Source of the DNA: Flavobacteriales bacterium
GTDB lineage: Bacteria; Bacteroidota; Bacteroidia; Flavobacteriales_F; PHOS-HE28
Direction of reading: 5' to 3'
Assembly (NCBI GenBank): GCA_016712535.1
Contig: JADJQW010000002.1
Location: 1,736,001 to 1,800,000, forward strand
DNA: 64,000 bases
The translations under genes and the position numbers were made by a program. Below, piece after piece: positions 28,336 to 37,107 of this stretch. The notes beneath the pieces were generated by a model. The model did no database searches. It saw nothing but the letters and a program-made list of their open reading frames with translations, and had not been told where the DNA came from. Within the stretch, counting starts at the first letter, position 1, and every line of letters starts with the position of its first letter.

Positions 28336-29300
28336 GCGCGCGGAGGGGCGAATCGCTCGAGCACGAGCAGCAGCGATGCGCCGACCAACGCGAGCACCAC
28401 GGCGCCTAGTATGTGCGGGTCCTTCGCGGTGATGCCCAAGGCGGTGTCGATCTCGGTGATGGTGGCGTAGTCGCCCGGCCAAACGCTGCGCGTGATGAAG
28501 GGCTCCAGGTGCTCATCGGGTCTGCCAGCGTGCACCACGCGCGTGCTGAGCACCTGCTTCCACGGCCAAACGATGTAGAGCGAACCGAGCAGGAAGCCGG
28601 TGAGGGTGGCCACGGTAAGGTCGTGGTGGCGCTGGAACATCCAATTGAGCAGGCGTGAGAAGGCCATGAGCCCGAACAGGCAGCCCGCTCCGAAGACAGC
28701 GATCACCGGTAGATCGAAGGTCTTCACGGCCGTCATCACGGGCAGGTAGGCGCCCATGAGCAGCAGGATGAACGACCCACTGATGCCCGGCAGGATCATG
28801 GCGCAGATGGCGATGGCGCCGGCCATGAAGTAGTAAGGCAAGGTGTCGCTCGCGGTGCCCGGCTCAGCCAACCCGATGTAGAGCGCGATGCCCGCGCCTA
28901 TCAGGAGGCCAACGACAGGCCCAGCACCCCAGCGCTTCACCAGGATGCCGCAAAGCCAAACGCTGGCCGCGATCAATCCGAAGAAGAAGCCCCAGATGAG
29001 CACGGGATGCTCCGTCAGTGCCCAAGTGATGGGGCGCACGAGCAGGAGGATGCTGGTGCCGATGCCTGCGACGAGCGTGACCAGGAAGTCGGCGTTGGCC
29101 TGCTGCCACGCGCCTTTGAGCCCGCCTTGCCGCAAGGCCTTGAGCGTATCCGGGCCGATGCCCTTGATCGAGCGCAGCAGTTCCTCATAGATGCCGGAGA
29201 TGAAGGCGATGGTGCCGCCGGAGACCCCGGGCACCACATCGGCAGCGCCCATCGACATCCCTTTCAAGAAGAGCTTCACCCGCTCGCGGAGATTCATCAT
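28332..29300 (-). CDS. DUF368 membrane protein (undecaprenyl-phosphate translocase family)
   Basis: 322 residues, about eight to nine membrane helices. The two conserved re-entrant motifs of the family are present: ADVVPGVSGGTIAFISGIYEEL near the N terminus and ILPGISGSFILLLMGAY in the middle. Members (PopT) have been reported to return the C55 lipid carrier to the cytoplasmic face so that cell-wall precursor export can continue. It lies 1 nt after rhodanese and overlaps aroE by 4 nt, hence one operon; the link with aroE is probably only transcriptional. Confidence 0.88.
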   Translation of the reverse strand: MMNLRERVKLFLKGMSMGAADVVPGVSGGTIAFISGIYEELLRSIKGIGPDTLKALRQGGLKGAWQQANADFLVTLVAGIGTSILLLVRPITWALTEHPVLIWGFFFGLIAASVWLCGILVKRWGAGPVVGLLIGAGIALYIGLAEPGTASDTLPYYFMAGAIAICAMILPGISGSFILLLMGAYLPVMTAVKTFDLPVIAVFGAGCLFGLMAFSRLLNWMFQRHHDLTVATLTGFLLGSLYIVWPWKQVLSTRVVHAGRPDEHLEPFITRSVWPGDYATITEIDTALGITAKDPHILGAVVLALVGASLLLVLERFAPPRA

Positions 29301-29301
29301 G

Positions 29302-29616
29302 TCAATCGCAATTCAACGGTTCCACCTCCGCGCTCCACGCCTGTATGCCGCCCTTGAGGCTCATCAGTCCGCTGAAGCCGTAGCGCGATTCAAGGGCCTG
29401 GATCACAGCGGCCGAACGATTGCCGCTCCTGCAATGGAGGATCACGGGCACATCGCGCCGGATCTCATCCAGCCGCTCCACCACCTCGCCCATAGGGATC
29501 AGCGTGCCGCCGATGCTGCACGCCTCGGCTTCATAGGGCTCGCGTACATCAATGAGCTGGTGCGGTGTCCCGCTCGCGCGCATCCGCTTCAGTTCCGAGC
29601 AATCGATCTCGATCAT
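29302..29616 (-). CDS. single-domain rhodanese
   Basis: 104 residues from the ATG at 29616. One rhodanese domain: LIDVREPYEAEACSIGG, then the active-site loop CRSGNRSAAVIQAL with the catalytic cysteine, and LKGGIQAW near the end. Transfers sulphane sulphur to thiol acceptors; the cellular acceptor is unknown. No signal peptide, so cytoplasmic. First gene of the rhodanese-DUF368-aroE group. Confidence 0.9.
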   Translation of the reverse strand: MIEIDCSELKRMRASGTPHQLIDVREPYEAEACSIGGTLIPMGEVVERLDEIRRDVPVILHCRSGNRSAAVIQALESRYGFSGLMSLKGGIQAWSAEVEPLNCD

Positions 29617-29674
29617 GCCGTGATTCTTCGCTTGCGCAAGGATAGTGTCCAGCGGCACTCCCGCCGGTTGCCCA

Positions 29675-31179
29675 CTAGCCCTTCCGTTTGAAATCGAGCT
29701 TGTGGAAATGGAAATCGGGGCTGTGCAATTCGATCCGGAATCCGCTGACCTTGTGGTCGGCATCGAAGCTGAAGGTGATGTAGCCGGGCTCGAGGAAGGG
29801 GTCCTGGTGCTGCCACTGGAAGGTGTCGAAGTGCCAATGCGAGAGCCCGCCGGTGAAGAGCTCGGGCGCGGGCTTCAGCGAGAGGGAGAGCTTGCCGTCC
29901 TTCTCGGTGATCACCGCATCGCCGTAGATCTTGTCGGTGTAGGTGCCCGTGAATGCCGCAGCGGGCAGCGAGGGCTTCGTCTTCGGCGTGCGCGCTGAGA
30001 GGCGATCGGCAACGCGCTTGGCTTCGCGCTCCTGGCGCTTGGCGAGCCGAGGCAGCATGTCGGCCACCGGATCGGCCTTGCCATCGCCCAGGTAGAGGTC
30101 GAGGATCTCGGCGGTGATGGCGAACACGCTGTACGATTCGCCGTTGCCGAGGCAGATCACCGCGAGGTCCTTATCGGGCGCCACCGCATGGTTGAGGATG
30201 AAGCCCGGCATGCCGCCGCTGTGCGTGATCACCGTTTCGTTGTGGTCCGATTCAAGGAACCAGCCGAGCGCAGCGCCATCGCGTCGCCCGCCCATGGGCA
30301 GGTGCATGGCCGTGATGCGGTTGTAGCTGGCCTGACTGAGGAACGCCTTGTCTTTCGCCTTGCCCTCATCGGCCCACATCGCATCCCACTTGGCGAGGTC
30401 GTTCACCGTGCTGAGCACCCCGCAGGCGCCATCGGCTCCGCGCAGCGCCTGGTAAGGCATGCTCTTCTGCGGCGATGTCGGATCCCTTGTCCCTTGCGCA
30501 CGTGCGGCAAGGCCACATCGCTCATGCCGGCCAGGTCGGCGGTCTCCACGCGGCTGCGCTCCATGCCCAGCGGCTTGAAGATGCGCGTGGTGATGAACTG
30601 GTCCCAGCTCATGCCGCTCACCTGCTCCACCACGCGCGCAGCTGCGATGTACATGAGGTTGCTGTACCCGAACTGCGTGCGGAAGGGATAGGTGAAGGGC
30701 TCGCTTGAATGACGGGCGAGGATCTCATCGGGCGTGTAAGCCGTGCCGTACCAGAGCAGGTCGCCATCGAAGGTGCCCCAACCGGCGCGGTGGCAGAGCA
30801 GGTCCGAGATGGTCATCTGCTCCGTGATGAAGGGGTCGGGCGTCCTGAAGGCGGGCAAGTGCTTGCGCACGGGATCATCGAAGCTCAGCTTGCCTTCATC
30901 GGCGAGCAGTCCGATGGCGCACGCCGTGAACGCCTTGCTGATGCTTGCGCAATAGAACACGCTGTTCGGGGTGACGGGCTCGGGCTTGTCGATGTCGAGC
31001 TTGCCGTAGCCCTTGGCGAACACCAATTGCCCGTCCTTCACGATGCCCACCGCGAGGCCGGGTTGATCGAAGCTGATGAGGGCATCGGCGATATAGGCGT
31101 CGAGGGCCTTCAGGTCAGGTTGCTGGGCATGCAGCAGAAGCGGCAGTGCGAGGAAGGAGAGGAGTGCGTGGCGGATCAT
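29675..31179 (-). pseudogene. serine hydrolase (class C beta-lactamase family), frameshifted
   Basis: The first part (from the ATG at 31179) carries a signal peptide (MIRHALLSFLALPLLLHAQ), SISK at 79-82 and FGYSN near residue 160. Near 30470-30485, after LPHVRKGQGI, the frame is lost; the continuation (SMPYQALRGADGACGVLSTVN..., THSGGMPG) is intact in another frame down to 29675. A single missing base would explain this. All three catalytic motifs are present across the two parts, so the lesion is recent or a consensus error. Rejoined length about 500 residues, normal for the family. Confidence 0.8.
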
Positions 31180-31183
31180 GGGA

Positions 31184-31191
31184 CAAGTGTA
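31184..31191 (-). promoter_or_regulatory. putative minus-7 element
   Basis: TACACTTG on the minus strand, 4 nt before the start codon of the serine hydrolase at 31179. Confidence 0.4.
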
Positions 31192-31253
31192 GCCATCGCG
31201 CTTCAGCCCAGCGCAGCAGGAAGTGCTGCCCGGTTCGCGCTGCACCGGTGCGG

Positions 31254-32117
31254 TCAGGGCAGGATGAAGCGGCGCAGCTCCTGGCGCGTGGGTGTGCTGA
31301 GGCGCACCAAGAGCAAACGCCCGTGCAGCCCGCTGAGGTCCATGTGCCACGAGGCGCGGGGTGAATCGGCTTCGCGCTCTGCGATGAGCGCGCCATGGGC
31401 CGTGAGCAACTGGAAGGTGATCGGTTCCGATGCGTGGTTGCTGTCGAAGGCGAGCAAGCCTTGGCCATCGGGCGTTGGCATAACGATGAAGGTCGAGTTC
31501 TCCGAGCTGTTCTCGAGCACTGATATGTCGATGTCGCAGGCCAAGGGATCGATCACGTTGGTCGTGCCCGGTGTGCTGCACATGCGCTGGAAGTCGGTGT
31601 TGTTGTCCTGCGTATCCGTTCCATCAGGATAGCGGCCGATGCTGATGCCGTTCGCGAGGTTGGTGTCCTCGTTGGTAGAGCCTGCACCCTCTGCCTGGCC
31701 CGGCAGTGTTCCAGCGTAGCTGAGCACGTCCATCACCAGCGGAGTTGGATTCTCGGTCCACACCAATGCGATGGCGTCCATGGGACCGTTCTGGATCAGG
31801 TTCGTGGCGGGGCTCACGACGGCGTTGCAATTCGTCGTGCTGGCATTGGCGCAGATCACGAAGAATGAGCCTGAGGCGAGCACGGGCCAAGCCCCGTTGC
31901 TCAGGCTTGCGTATTCGGCCGCACTGCCCGATGCGCCGTTGTGCATCACGACGCTCAGGTTCGAGAGATCGAGCACGGAAGGGCCGGTGTTCAGGATCTC
32001 GATGAACTCGGCGTTGTCGGTGCCGGGCTGGTCGTAGTCCACTTCGTTGATCACCAGTTGGGCGCTCGAAGGGAAGGTCAGGAGCCCGAGTAGGAGTGGG
32101 GCGATTGGCTTGCTCAT
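31254..32117 (-). CDS. secreted lamin-tail-domain protein
   Basis: 287 residues from the ATG at 32117. Signal peptide (MSKPIAPLLLGLLTFPSSA), then a lamin-tail domain (QLVINEVDYDQPGTDNAEFIE, LDLSNLSVVMHNG, SFFVICANA). The tail (ITFQLLTAHGALIAEREA...ARASWHMDLSGLHGRLLLVRLS...RRFILP) has the strand pattern of a T9SS C-terminal sorting domain, so surface display or secretion is likely. Lamin-tail domains in bacteria are found in extracellular adhesins and nucleases, but no catalytic domain is present here. Confidence 0.8.
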   Translation of the reverse strand: MSKPIAPLLLGLLTFPSSAQLVINEVDYDQPGTDNAEFIEILNTGPSVLDLSNLSVVMHNGASGSAAEYASLSNGAWPVLASGSFFVICANASTTNCNAVVSPATNLIQNGPMDAIALVWTENPTPLVMDVLSYAGTLPGQAEGAGSTNEDTNLANGISIGRYPDGTDTQDNNTDFQRMCSTPGTTNVIDPLACDIDISVLENSSENSTFIVMPTPDGQGLLAFDSNHASEPITFQLLTAHGALIAEREADSPRASWHMDLSGLHGRLLLVRLSTPTRQELRRFILP

Positions 32118-32131
32118 GGTCTTGTCGGATT

Positions 32132-32536
32132 CTACTTCGATCGGGAGCGGATGGTCTTCTTCGGCGCGGCCTTCACGGTCTTCTTCATCGGCTTCTTGGC
32201 GCCTTTGGCGGGCAAGGTGCCGATGTGCGCGAGGCTGAGTTTCACCCACCGGCCCAGCGAGCGCTTGTCACCAACGGCATCGGCGTCCACGAACACGAAG
32301 CCCTTCATGTTCTTATGCCCGAAGGTCATGGGCTTGGCGCCCGGCCATTGCAGCACCTCATCGTGGCGCTCCGGGTTGAAGCGCGCCATGAAATCGCCCT
32401 TGTTGGTGATGCCCACGCTCATGTGCCCCTTCACCATGAAGGCCACGCCGCCGAACATCTTCTTGTGCTCGGGCTTGGCGCCTTCGGCGATAAGGGCATC
32501 GTGGATCCGTTGCTCGAAGAGGGGGTCAGGTGCCAT
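32132..32536 (-). CDS. TfoX/Sxy N-terminal domain protein
   Basis: 134 residues. One TfoX N-terminal domain (KKMFGGVAFMVKGHMSVGITNKGDFMARF) without the C-terminal domain of the competence regulator, then a strongly basic tail of about 25 residues rich in Lys (KKPMKKTVKAAPKKTIRSRS) that could bind nucleic acid. Stand-alone members are widespread and mostly of unknown role; competence control cannot be inferred. Located 14 nt upstream of the lamin-tail gene on the same strand, so possibly co-transcribed with it. Confidence 0.85.
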   Translation of the reverse strand: MAPDPLFEQRIHDALIAEGAKPEHKKMFGGVAFMVKGHMSVGITNKGDFMARFNPERHDEVLQWPGAKPMTFGHKNMKGFVFVDADAVGDKRSLGRWVKLSLAHIGTLPAKGAKKPMKKTVKAAPKKTIRSRSK

Positions 32537-32599
32537 GCAGCCAGCGGATAGAGTGATGACGGAACAGCCTATTCTGCAACGAATATCGTATTCGTCCGA

Positions 32600-35182
32600 T
32601 CACGGCAATTGCTCCACCCGCGTCGCCGTGGGCACCGATCCGCCGATGTTCACCAGGATCGGGTCTCGGTCGTTGGCCTCGCCGGTGTACTTCACCTCAC
32701 CGTTCAGGTTTATATCAGTGGCCTCATAGCCTTGCGCCGTGTTCGTGGGAACCGAGCCTCCGATGCGGAACAGCACCGGGTCGCGGTCGTTCCCTTCTCC
32801 GGTGTACTTCAACAGGCCATCCACCGCGCTGTTGCCGGCCCACAATACCATGGCACCATTGACGGATTTGCGCGCATCCGTTCCCCACGTGGCCATTGTG
32901 CTGCTCTGGAAATCCAGCGTCAACGCATCGCGGTTCAGGAACACGGGCTGCTCTGTCATCGCTCCGAGGTGGTTGCGATGCCGCACGGCCACATGGTACT
33001 GATTGACAGGAGCCGTGAATAGCAGCGGCGAGACGCCGTCCGTATCCACGATGTCCCCGTCGCGCTGCACCAGCGCGGATCGGGAGGCGAGCACGGTGGA
33101 TGGCGCGGCCTTATCGCGCAGCTCCACGAAGACCCAGTCCACGATCGCGTTCGGCCCGGAGACGGCGAGCACCGGTGCCGCAACGGTGCCCAGGCCACCT
33201 TCGCCTACGAGCGGGAAGATGCCGGTGTGCGGCTGCGAGAGCGGGATCAGCGAGGCAGCGCGCAGGTCATCGCGCATCAATCCGGAGCCCGCGTCGTACG
33301 CGCCTTCGAGCATGACCTTGGCGGCAAGCTTCACGTGCGTGGGGTCTTTCACGATATCGAAGCGGTCGACGATGGTACCGTGGTCGTTGAGGAAGATGGC
33401 CTGCAAAGAGGTGCCGTTCACGTCGATCACCATCGATCCCAAGTGAGCGGCGGTGCTCATGTGCATGACAGGGTGGTTCAGCGTGCCACCTGATTCCTTC
33501 TTCCCAGAGACCCCGCACACCGTGTACACCGTGCCTGTCTGTGGTGCAAGATCTCCGGGCTTCTGGTACGCACCCGGCCCCAGCGCGCTGCCGCTGGTGG
33601 TGTTCAGGCCCATGGTGGCCGTGTTGTAGGTGGTGGAGATGCCGTGGTGCCCGTTGATGAGGAACGAGCGCTGGTAGTTGTGCGTGTGCCCGCCGAGCAC
33701 CAGGTCCACTCCGCCGGCTTCCAGTACCGGCAGGAAGTTCTCGCGCATGTCCTTGAGCAGGCCGCCACTCGCGGCCGGGTCGTCCGAATCATCCGCACCC
33801 TTGCTGTAAGGCGGATGGTGCCAGTACGCGATGATCCATTCGCTGCGCTTGCGGGCTTCGATGAGGTCATTCGTGAGCCAGACGGCCTGCGCCCCGGTCG
33901 GTGAGCGTGGGCTGTCGTAGCTGTCCAAGGAGATGAAGTGCACGTTCCCCACATCGTAGGAGAAGTAGGCCTCGCTATTCGATGCGACTCCACCGGCCTG
34001 CCCATTCCTCGGCAGGGCGAAGAGATCGAAATACGGACCCGTCCCCGTGGTGGCATCCGCTCCGGAGTAATAATCGTGATTGCCCGGTGCTGGGTACAAG
34101 GGAGTGGTGCGGAGCGTGGCTTCGTACATGTTCTCGAACACTGCGGGCTGGTGCTCGGCTTCGGTGCCCGATTCGTAGGCGTTGTCGCCGAGCCAGAGCC
34201 ACGCCTGCGCCGTGGTGCTGCCCATGTGGTTCAGGTAGGCATCGCGCACGCGGCGCTGATCCGCGTTGGCCGTGCCGTGATCGCCGAGCACCCAGATGCG
34301 GATCGGCTCGGCCACGCCAGGCAATGGCGTTGTGCGCACGAAATGCTCCACGTCGTCGCCTTCGAGGTCGCCGCTGCTGGTGCCGATGGCGTAGTAGTAG
34401 GTGGTCGAAGGCTGAAGGCCGGTCACGGTGACTTCATGATCCAAGGTGCTGGCCGAGACATTGGTGACTTGATCGAGCGCGCCGGTCGTGGTGCCGTAAC
34501 GCACGCGCGCATTGGTTTCGGTGGCGGTCCTCCACTTCAGCACGAAGCTGTTCGAGGTCACGATGTGCTGGTAAGGGCCGCGCGTGAGGCTCGGTCCCGT
34601 ATCCACGCCGACCACCTTCAGGTCGAAGGTGAGGTCGCTGCTGCTCGCTGCGTTCTGGTGCACCTCCACGGCGATCACGTTCGTGCCGGATTGGAAGAAC
34701 GACGATGCTATGGTGACGGTATTGTTCGCGGATTCGGCCGGGCTGGAGATTGAGGTCGAGGCCAACGTGGTGTAGCCGATGGTCCCGGTGGGCATGTTGT
34801 TGCGCGCCACCTCAACGCCATTCACGTAGATCACCAGGCCATCATCGCGGCGGAACTGCAGTTGGTAGCCGGAGAAGGCCGCAGCATTCGCCAGGTTGAA
34901 GCTCTTGCGGAAGTAGGTGGTGATGTGCTTGGCGGAAGCATTGGGGCCGTAGCTCACCACGGTGCGCTCGTCGTCATCGCCATAGCCGAACTCGCCGAAG
35001 CCCGTGGCCCAGGTGCTCTCCGCCGGGAACACCGAAGCGCGCCAGGCCGTGCCCTGGTTGCTGCCATCGTCGAGGTACTTCCACGCGCTGTTGAATTGGA
35101 CGAGGACGATGTTGGCGGGGGCGGATGCCGAGCAGATGATCGAGGCCAGGCAGAGCGAACGAATGAGAACTTGAGCGTGCAT
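32600..35182 (-). CDS. secreted metallophosphatase with FnIII and repeated C-terminal motif
   Basis: 860 residues from the ATG at 35182 (an upstream TTG is less likely). After a signal peptide comes a jelly-roll-like domain (about 30-190), an FnIII-like domain (about 200-285: RGPYQHIVTSNSFVLKWRTA), then a purple-acid-phosphatase-like calcineurin domain with GDHG, GDNAYESG, GNHDYY, HHPPYSKG and GGHTHNYQRS. The C terminus holds two copies of a motif, KYTGEGNDRDPVLFRIGGSV and KYTGEANDRDPILVNIGGSV, in a cell-surface type module seen in large Bacteroidota exoproteins. Probable extracellular phosphoesterase. Confidence 0.85.
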   Translation of the reverse strand: MHAQVLIRSLCLASIICSASAPANIVLVQFNSAWKYLDDGSNQGTAWRASVFPAESTWATGFGEFGYGDDDERTVVSYGPNASAKHITTYFRKSFNLANAAAFSGYQLQFRRDDGLVIYVNGVEVARNNMPTGTIGYTTLASTSISSPAESANNTVTIASSFFQSGTNVIAVEVHQNAASSSDLTFDLKVVGVDTGPSLTRGPYQHIVTSNSFVLKWRTATETNARVRYGTTTGALDQVTNVSASTLDHEVTVTGLQPSTTYYYAIGTSSGDLEGDDVEHFVRTTPLPGVAEPIRIWVLGDHGTANADQRRVRDAYLNHMGSTTAQAWLWLGDNAYESGTEAEHQPAVFENMYEATLRTTPLYPAPGNHDYYSGADATTGTGPYFDLFALPRNGQAGGVASNSEAYFSYDVGNVHFISLDSYDSPRSPTGAQAVWLTNDLIEARKRSEWIIAYWHHPPYSKGADDSDDPAASGGLLKDMRENFLPVLEAGGVDLVLGGHTHNYQRSFLINGHHGISTTYNTATMGLNTTSGSALGPGAYQKPGDLAPQTGTVYTVCGVSGKKESGGTLNHPVMHMSTAAHLGSMVIDVNGTSLQAIFLNDHGTIVDRFDIVKDPTHVKLAAKVMLEGAYDAGSGLMRDDLRAASLIPLSQPHTGIFPLVGEGGLGTVAAPVLAVSGPNAIVDWVFVELRDKAAPSTVLASRSALVQRDGDIVDTDGVSPLLFTAPVNQYHVAVRHRNHLGAMTEQPVFLNRDALTLDFQSSTMATWGTDARKSVNGAMVLWAGNSAVDGLLKYTGEGNDRDPVLFRIGGSVPTNTAQGYEATDINLNGEVKYTGEANDRDPILVNIGGSVPTATRVEQLP

Positions 35183-35203
35183 GCGGTGCAACTAGGAAAG
35201 GCG

Positions 35204-35219
35204 GGAGCACCAAAGTAGG
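35204..35219. repeat. 16-bp direct repeat, left copy
   Basis: Identical to 36411-36426. The two copies bracket the zeta-like toxin module. The left copy contains the putative minus-7 element of the phosphatase gene. Confidence 0.6.
35210..35217 (-). promoter_or_regulatory. putative minus-7 element of the phosphatase gene
   Basis: TACTTTGG on the minus strand, 27 nt before the start at 35182. Confidence 0.4.
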
Positions 35220-35312
35220 GGGATTGCCGGGCTGAGGGAAATGGGCGGTGGGCGTCTCGCCAGATTGCCGACGAGCAAGGAACAGGCTCATTGATGAACC
35301 TATCTTTGGCTC

Positions 35313-35540
35313 ATGGCGGCCGCTAAAGAGAAAGTCATCACACGAAAGAAGCTCTCCTCCGAAGGAGAGGCGATGAACGTTGCCTTCAAGAAAGCGACAA
35401 AGAAGGCCGCACGTCAGGCGTTCGCTGTTCGCAAAACCATCATGATCGAGAAAGATGGTTGGTTGGTGATGGTGAACAAGGAGGGCCAGGTCGTGAAGCG
35501 CGTGAAGCGGTTGGAGCGACTCGTGGTCCCGGCTGCCTGA
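35313..35540 (+). CDS. small putative antitoxin of the zeta-like module
   Basis: 75 residues, rich in Lys, Arg and Ala (KKATKKAARQAFAVRKTIMIE), ending in a small beta element (DGWLVMVNKEGQVVKRVKRLE). No recognised family. Its position 2 nt upstream of a zeta-like kinase, its size and basic character suggest the antitoxin of the pair. It has no visible helix-turn-helix motif, so transcriptional autoregulation is uncertain. Confidence 0.65.
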   Translation: MAAAKEKVITRKKLSSEGEAMNVAFKKATKKAARQAFAVRKTIMIEKDGWLVMVNKEGQVVKRVKRLERLVVPAA

Positions 35541-35542
35541 GC

Positions 35543-36370
35543 ATGGCTCGGAACCTTCGGATGCGCGTATTCGCCGGACCAAATGGTTCAGGGAAGAGCA
35601 CCATGTACCAGCAGGTTAAGGACACGGTGATCGCAGGTAGGCCCGTAGACCTGGGCATCTATATCAACCCCGACGATATCGCGAAGACTCTCCGAACGGC
35701 AGGTGAGATAGACTTGGCTCGGACCTTCAAGGTCAGAGGGAGCCGGATGGGTTGGAGTTCCTTCGCCGTTCGATCTGGCCTGCTGCAGGGGGAGTTCGAC
35801 TTGAATGCCTTCAAGAGCGGGTGCCGATTCATCAGGCACACCATCGTGCTGAAGGATGCGGCATTGGCCGATCAGTACGCTCAACTGCTTACAGCATACC
35901 TGTGCGAATTGATGTTGAAGCACAGGAAGAAGTTCTCGTTTGAGACGGTGTTCAGCCACCCTTCGAAACTGACACTGATGAACACCGCTGCGAAGCTCGG
36001 TTTCAAGACCTACTTGTACTTCATCGCCACCAACTCGCCTGAGATCAATAAGGACCGTGTTCGCACACGTGTGCTTCAGGGCGGGCATGATGTCCCAGAG
36101 GACCGCATCGAGAAGCGCTATGCGCTTGCGTTGAAACAGATGCTGCCAGCGCTGAATACTTGCTATCACGGGTTCGTCTTCGATAATTCGGGCACTGAAC
36201 CTGTTGTCTTTGCCGAGGTTAAACAACTAGCGGAGGCGAGGGTGTGGTCCTGGAACCTCAAGGCTATCCCCGATTGGTTCATCAAGCACTACCTTCTTGC
36301 TAGCGGCAATCCGCTCTTTGCTGACGTTGCTCGGATAGCTCTAGAGGAGCGGAAGAAGGCGCAGCAATAG
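35543..36370 (+). CDS. zeta-toxin-like P-loop kinase
   Basis: 275 residues from the ATG at 35543. Walker A GPNGSGKST near residues 11-19, then IYINPDDIA (the catalytic Asp region), a long helical insert, FSFETVFSHPSKLTLM (the S-F-E-T motif of this family) and FIATNSPEINKDRVRTRVLQGGHDVPEDRIEKRY with the arginines that contact phosphate. Zeta toxins phosphorylate UDP-N-acetylglucosamine and block wall synthesis; whether this branch does so is unknown. The gene starts 2 nt after the small basic protein. Base composition is lower in GC than the flanks, in line with horizontal gain. Confidence 0.85.
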   Translation: MARNLRMRVFAGPNGSGKSTMYQQVKDTVIAGRPVDLGIYINPDDIAKTLRTAGEIDLARTFKVRGSRMGWSSFAVRSGLLQGEFDLNAFKSGCRFIRHTIVLKDAALADQYAQLLTAYLCELMLKHRKKFSFETVFSHPSKLTLMNTAAKLGFKTYLYFIATNSPEINKDRVRTRVLQGGHDVPEDRIEKRYALALKQMLPALNTCYHGFVFDNSGTEPVVFAEVKQLAEARVWSWNLKAIPDWFIKHYLLASGNPLFADVARIALEERKKAQQ

Positions 36371-36697
36371 AAGCCACGGATTGCAGATCCGCAGGAGCGG
36401 GTAGCCAGCAGGAGCACCAAAGTAGGAGTACGGCCTATGCTGGGGCAACGGCCTCTTCCGTCCCAAGGGGCAACACTCACGTCCATGAACAGCCCCGGAG
36501 GTTCCAATTGCAGAGTCCCTAGGAACGGAAGGCCATTCAAGATCTATTCATGGATAGTCCTCCACGCGCTTCGCGAAGGCACCGTGCTTCCGTTGTTCAC
36601 CAAAGCCTGATCGCGGGCTTTGCCACTGCCGTTGCCGAGGTGTTTCCACGCGCCGAGAATGGCGCCTGGACGATCAGGGCGAATGGGGACTGGGCCC
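36371..36697. other. 327-bp intergenic region, no gene accepted
   Basis: Contains the right copy of the 16-bp repeat (36411-36426). A frame around 36610-36730 looks codon-like but has no recognisable family or clear start, so I do not call it. Confidence 0.4.
36411..36426. repeat. 16-bp direct repeat, right copy
   Basis: Identical to 35204-35219 and in the same orientation, 41 nt after the toxin stop codon. It also carries TACTTTGG on the minus strand, but no minus-strand gene follows it. Confidence 0.6.
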
Positions 36698-37075
36698 TCA
36701 TTCAATCACGAGCAATAGGTCCGTGCGGTCCTGGCTCTGGCCCGTGCGCTGCCAATCCGCGTCCCGCACGCCGCTATAGACCAGTATGGAAGCACCGGTG
36801 CTATCAATTGAACTGATCATCAGCTCTCGCAGGAAATTGCTGGGCATGATATGCCCGCCCGACCCCTCGGTCACGATCATGATCAGTGCGTTCGCTTCCG
36901 ATTGGATGCTGTCCGTGAGCAGGTCGACATCGCCATGGTGCCCGGTCGCATCGATGCGGAGCACATCGCTTGTGCGGTTCTCTACATGGTACGCGCCACG
37001 GGAAATGGGTTCCTTCGGCTTGTGGCAGGATGCCGCAAGGAGGATTCCGGCGGAAAGGACGAGCGGCCTGGTCAT
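36698..37075 (-). CDS. small lipoprotein of unknown function
   Basis: 125 residues from the ATG at 37075; the frame is open much further upstream but lacks signal features there. Signal with lipobox AASC at Cys17 (MTRPLVLSAGILLAASC). The mature part (LRIDATGHHGDVDLLTDSI, LRELMISSIDSTGASILVYSG) is a small mixed alpha/beta domain I cannot name. It follows the T9SS cargo gene on the same strand after 32 nt. Confidence 0.6.
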   Translation of the reverse strand: MTRPLVLSAGILLAASCHKPKEPISRGAYHVENRTSDVLRIDATGHHGDVDLLTDSIQSEANALIMIVTEGSGGHIMPSNFLRELMISSIDSTGASILVYSGVRDADWQRTGQSQDRTDLLLVIE

Positions 37076-37107
37076 CACGCGAAGTTGGCGAACGGTGCCG
37101 GCACCCC

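Noticed and set aside
36550..36816. 88-codon plus-strand frame in and beyond the 36.4-36.7 kb gap
   Set aside because: Runs into the lipoprotein gene on the other strand and shows only a short protein-like stretch with no family match.
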